A DNA stretch of 64,000 nt from Parus major. Taxonomy: Eukaryota > Chordata > Aves > Passeriformes > Paridae. The DNA lies in contig NC_031769.1 of assembly GCF_001522545.3 (NCBI RefSeq), positions 25,876,100 to 25,940,099 on the forward strand. The letters run 5' to 3'. The notes under the pieces were generated by a model. That model saw only the letters and a list, made by a program, of their open reading frames with translations. It searched no databases and had not been told where the DNA came from. A program made the translations under genes and the position numbers. This document shows, piece after piece, positions 62,501 to 64,000 of the stretch (position 1 is the first letter of the stretch; each line of letters opens with the position of its first letter).

Positions 62501-63676
62501 TGACTCATGTTTAATTTCAATGACAGTATAACCCTTAGATTCTTTTCTGTACTCCTGTACAGGTCTCATTTTATATGAGTGCATTTAAATACTCTCTTTG
62601 AACTGTGGATCTTTGCTCATGCTTTCATTTAATTTGCTCTTGTCAATTTCTTGCTTTCCCTCCAATTAGCCAAGATCATTTTGATTTATGATCATATTCT
62701 CCAAAGAGCTTGCAAGTCCTGTTCTTTGCAGTTTCCTGCAAAAATGTCACTCTGACATCCAAATTGCTGAAGCTGTTAAGTGGAACTTGGCGTACAATAA
62801 ATCCTATCTGCAAGAAAGCCTTTCCCATTTCAACAGAGACATATTGATAATTCTTTTTGAGACTTACTGCTCAAATTTGTTGTACATGAACCAGTCCATT
62901 TGTTGTAAAAATGCCACTGATGTAAGTTACATCTATACCAGTATTTCTTTAGCTTTTTGAGGAGCCAAGCCATTTGAATAATACCAAAATCCTTGCACAT
63001 TTTCAATACCCAAAAAAGAAATCTTCCCATATTCACTGTATTCTGTCAAAGAAAGAAATTGGAAAAATTTAAGCATGATTTGCTCTTGTCAAATCAAGTT
63101 TAATTCTTTACTCTTACATTAGTATTTTCAGGTATTTATTTGATTATTTAATAATTTCATCCTCCCTCATTTCAGAGATGAAAAGGAAGAGAATTCCTGA
63201 GTTTTCCCCTTCTACTAAAGATAGTTCCTAACGCTGCTTTCCTTCAGTCATTGGGGATGACAATAAAGATTCAAAATTGCTTCAGCAAAGCATATGACCC
63301 TAAAAGTTCAGAATGTTCTAACTGCATTATTTTTCAGTCCATTCTGATTTGCATTGTGTTCATATCTTCTAAATAAAGTCAAGTAGCCAGTCACAATTTA
63401 ATGTTTTGGTAAAGATTAAATAAACTGAAAGGCATTGAATATTTCAGCTCTTTTTTCTTAACGTCTATTATTTGCTCTCTCACACTTGGTAATGGAATTA
63501 TTCTTCTCTTTGTCTTCCCCTTATTTACAGTGTATTTATAGAATCATTTCATGTTGCCTTTTGTGTTCCTTTCTAATTGAAACTCAGTTTGGTCTCAGCC
63601 TCTCAGGATTTTTTTCTTCAGACTCATGCTTTTTGTTTGCAGGCTTATGAATGCAGATTCAGTTACCATATTATTC

Positions 63677-63679
<3 letters not shown>
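59561..63679. other. single-copy AT-rich DNA, no gene seen
   Basis: A short (AAAT)n tract lies at 61189-61211. The open frames at 60258-60497 and 62688-62960 are 79-90 codons long, but neither resembles a known domain. Confidence 0.65.

Positions 63680-63723
<44 letters not shown>
63680..63723. repeat. (AT)n microsatellite, about 21 units
   Basis: Uninterrupted alternating A and T over about 43 bp, the purest dinucleotide run in the window. It is self-complementary, so it can extrude as a cruciform. Confidence 0.97.
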
Positions 63724-63724
<1 letters not shown>

Positions 63725-64000
63725 TTGCATTTTAATTTACACAGATCCATTTGAAAATTTTAATTGTAAATATTGTATTTATCCAGAGGATCCTCATCTT
63801 ATGCGTTTTGTGTAGAAATGCACTGAGGTGATAAGGAATAGCTGTCATTTAATTATTAAGTCACATATGCTTTTCTTTCCACTTTATTTTTTTTTTATAT
63901 ATTTCTACCTCTTATCCATAGTATCCATAGTATTTTCAAAGTTGTATGGACTACTAATACAACAACTCCAAATATTTTTCACTGTTATTTTTCATATCTG

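Noticed and set aside
1..64000. tRNA, rRNA, CRISPR arrays, bacterial-type operons
   Set aside because: None seen. I cannot run a structure search, so a degenerate small-RNA copy could be missed.

Overview
The window looks like avian nuclear DNA. It is AT-rich and carries several 5'-truncated CR1 LINEs, some ending in the typical CR1 tail of short ATTCTATGA or ATTCTGTG repeats. It also has two copies of a bird ERVL-type LTR with TG...CA ends. Splice-like sequence, long low-complexity T runs and simple repeats also fit a vertebrate intergenic or intronic region. CR1 also occurs in crocodilians and turtles, but the LTR family and low repeat density favour a bird. The exact species cannot be read from the sequence.

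Layout: 0-6 kb is mostly single-copy with one minus-strand CR1 (1370-1976). 6-7 kb holds a GC-richer patch and a compound TATA-type microsatellite. 12.3 kb has a 3'-truncated plus-strand LTR. 16.8 kb has the best candidate exon (minus strand). 18.56-18.81 kb has a telomere-like block and an (ATT)n tract. 20.7-21.5 kb is a plus-strand CR1. 22.3 kb is an AT palindrome cluster. 25.6-33.3 kb is the repeat hub: a solo LTR with a 5-bp target duplication, split by a 2-kb CR1; an unclassified block at 29.5-30.3 kb; then two CR1 copies tail to tail. 34.2 kb has a perfect 26-bp palindrome. 34-45 kb is essentially featureless. CR1 copies lie at 45.5-46.5 kb (minus) and 51.2-52.3 kb (plus). The rest is single-copy AT-rich DNA with microsatellites.

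No complete protein-coding gene, rRNA, tRNA, CRISPR array or operon was recognised. Most of the longer reading frames that show family similarity are remnants of CR1 reverse transcriptase, broken by frameshifts, stops or lost catalytic residues. A few short open stretches behind good splice acceptors are listed as low-confidence exon candidates. The window is best read as a gene desert or a very large intron.

The most notable signals are two. One is a sharply bounded 132-bp tract, differing at only 2 positions, shared by two inverted and otherwise clearly diverged CR1 copies 5.5 kb apart, which suggests ectopic gene conversion. The other is a fully reconstructable nested insertion (CR1 inside a solo LTR flanked by GAAGG). 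I found nothing that supports a new multi-gene system.
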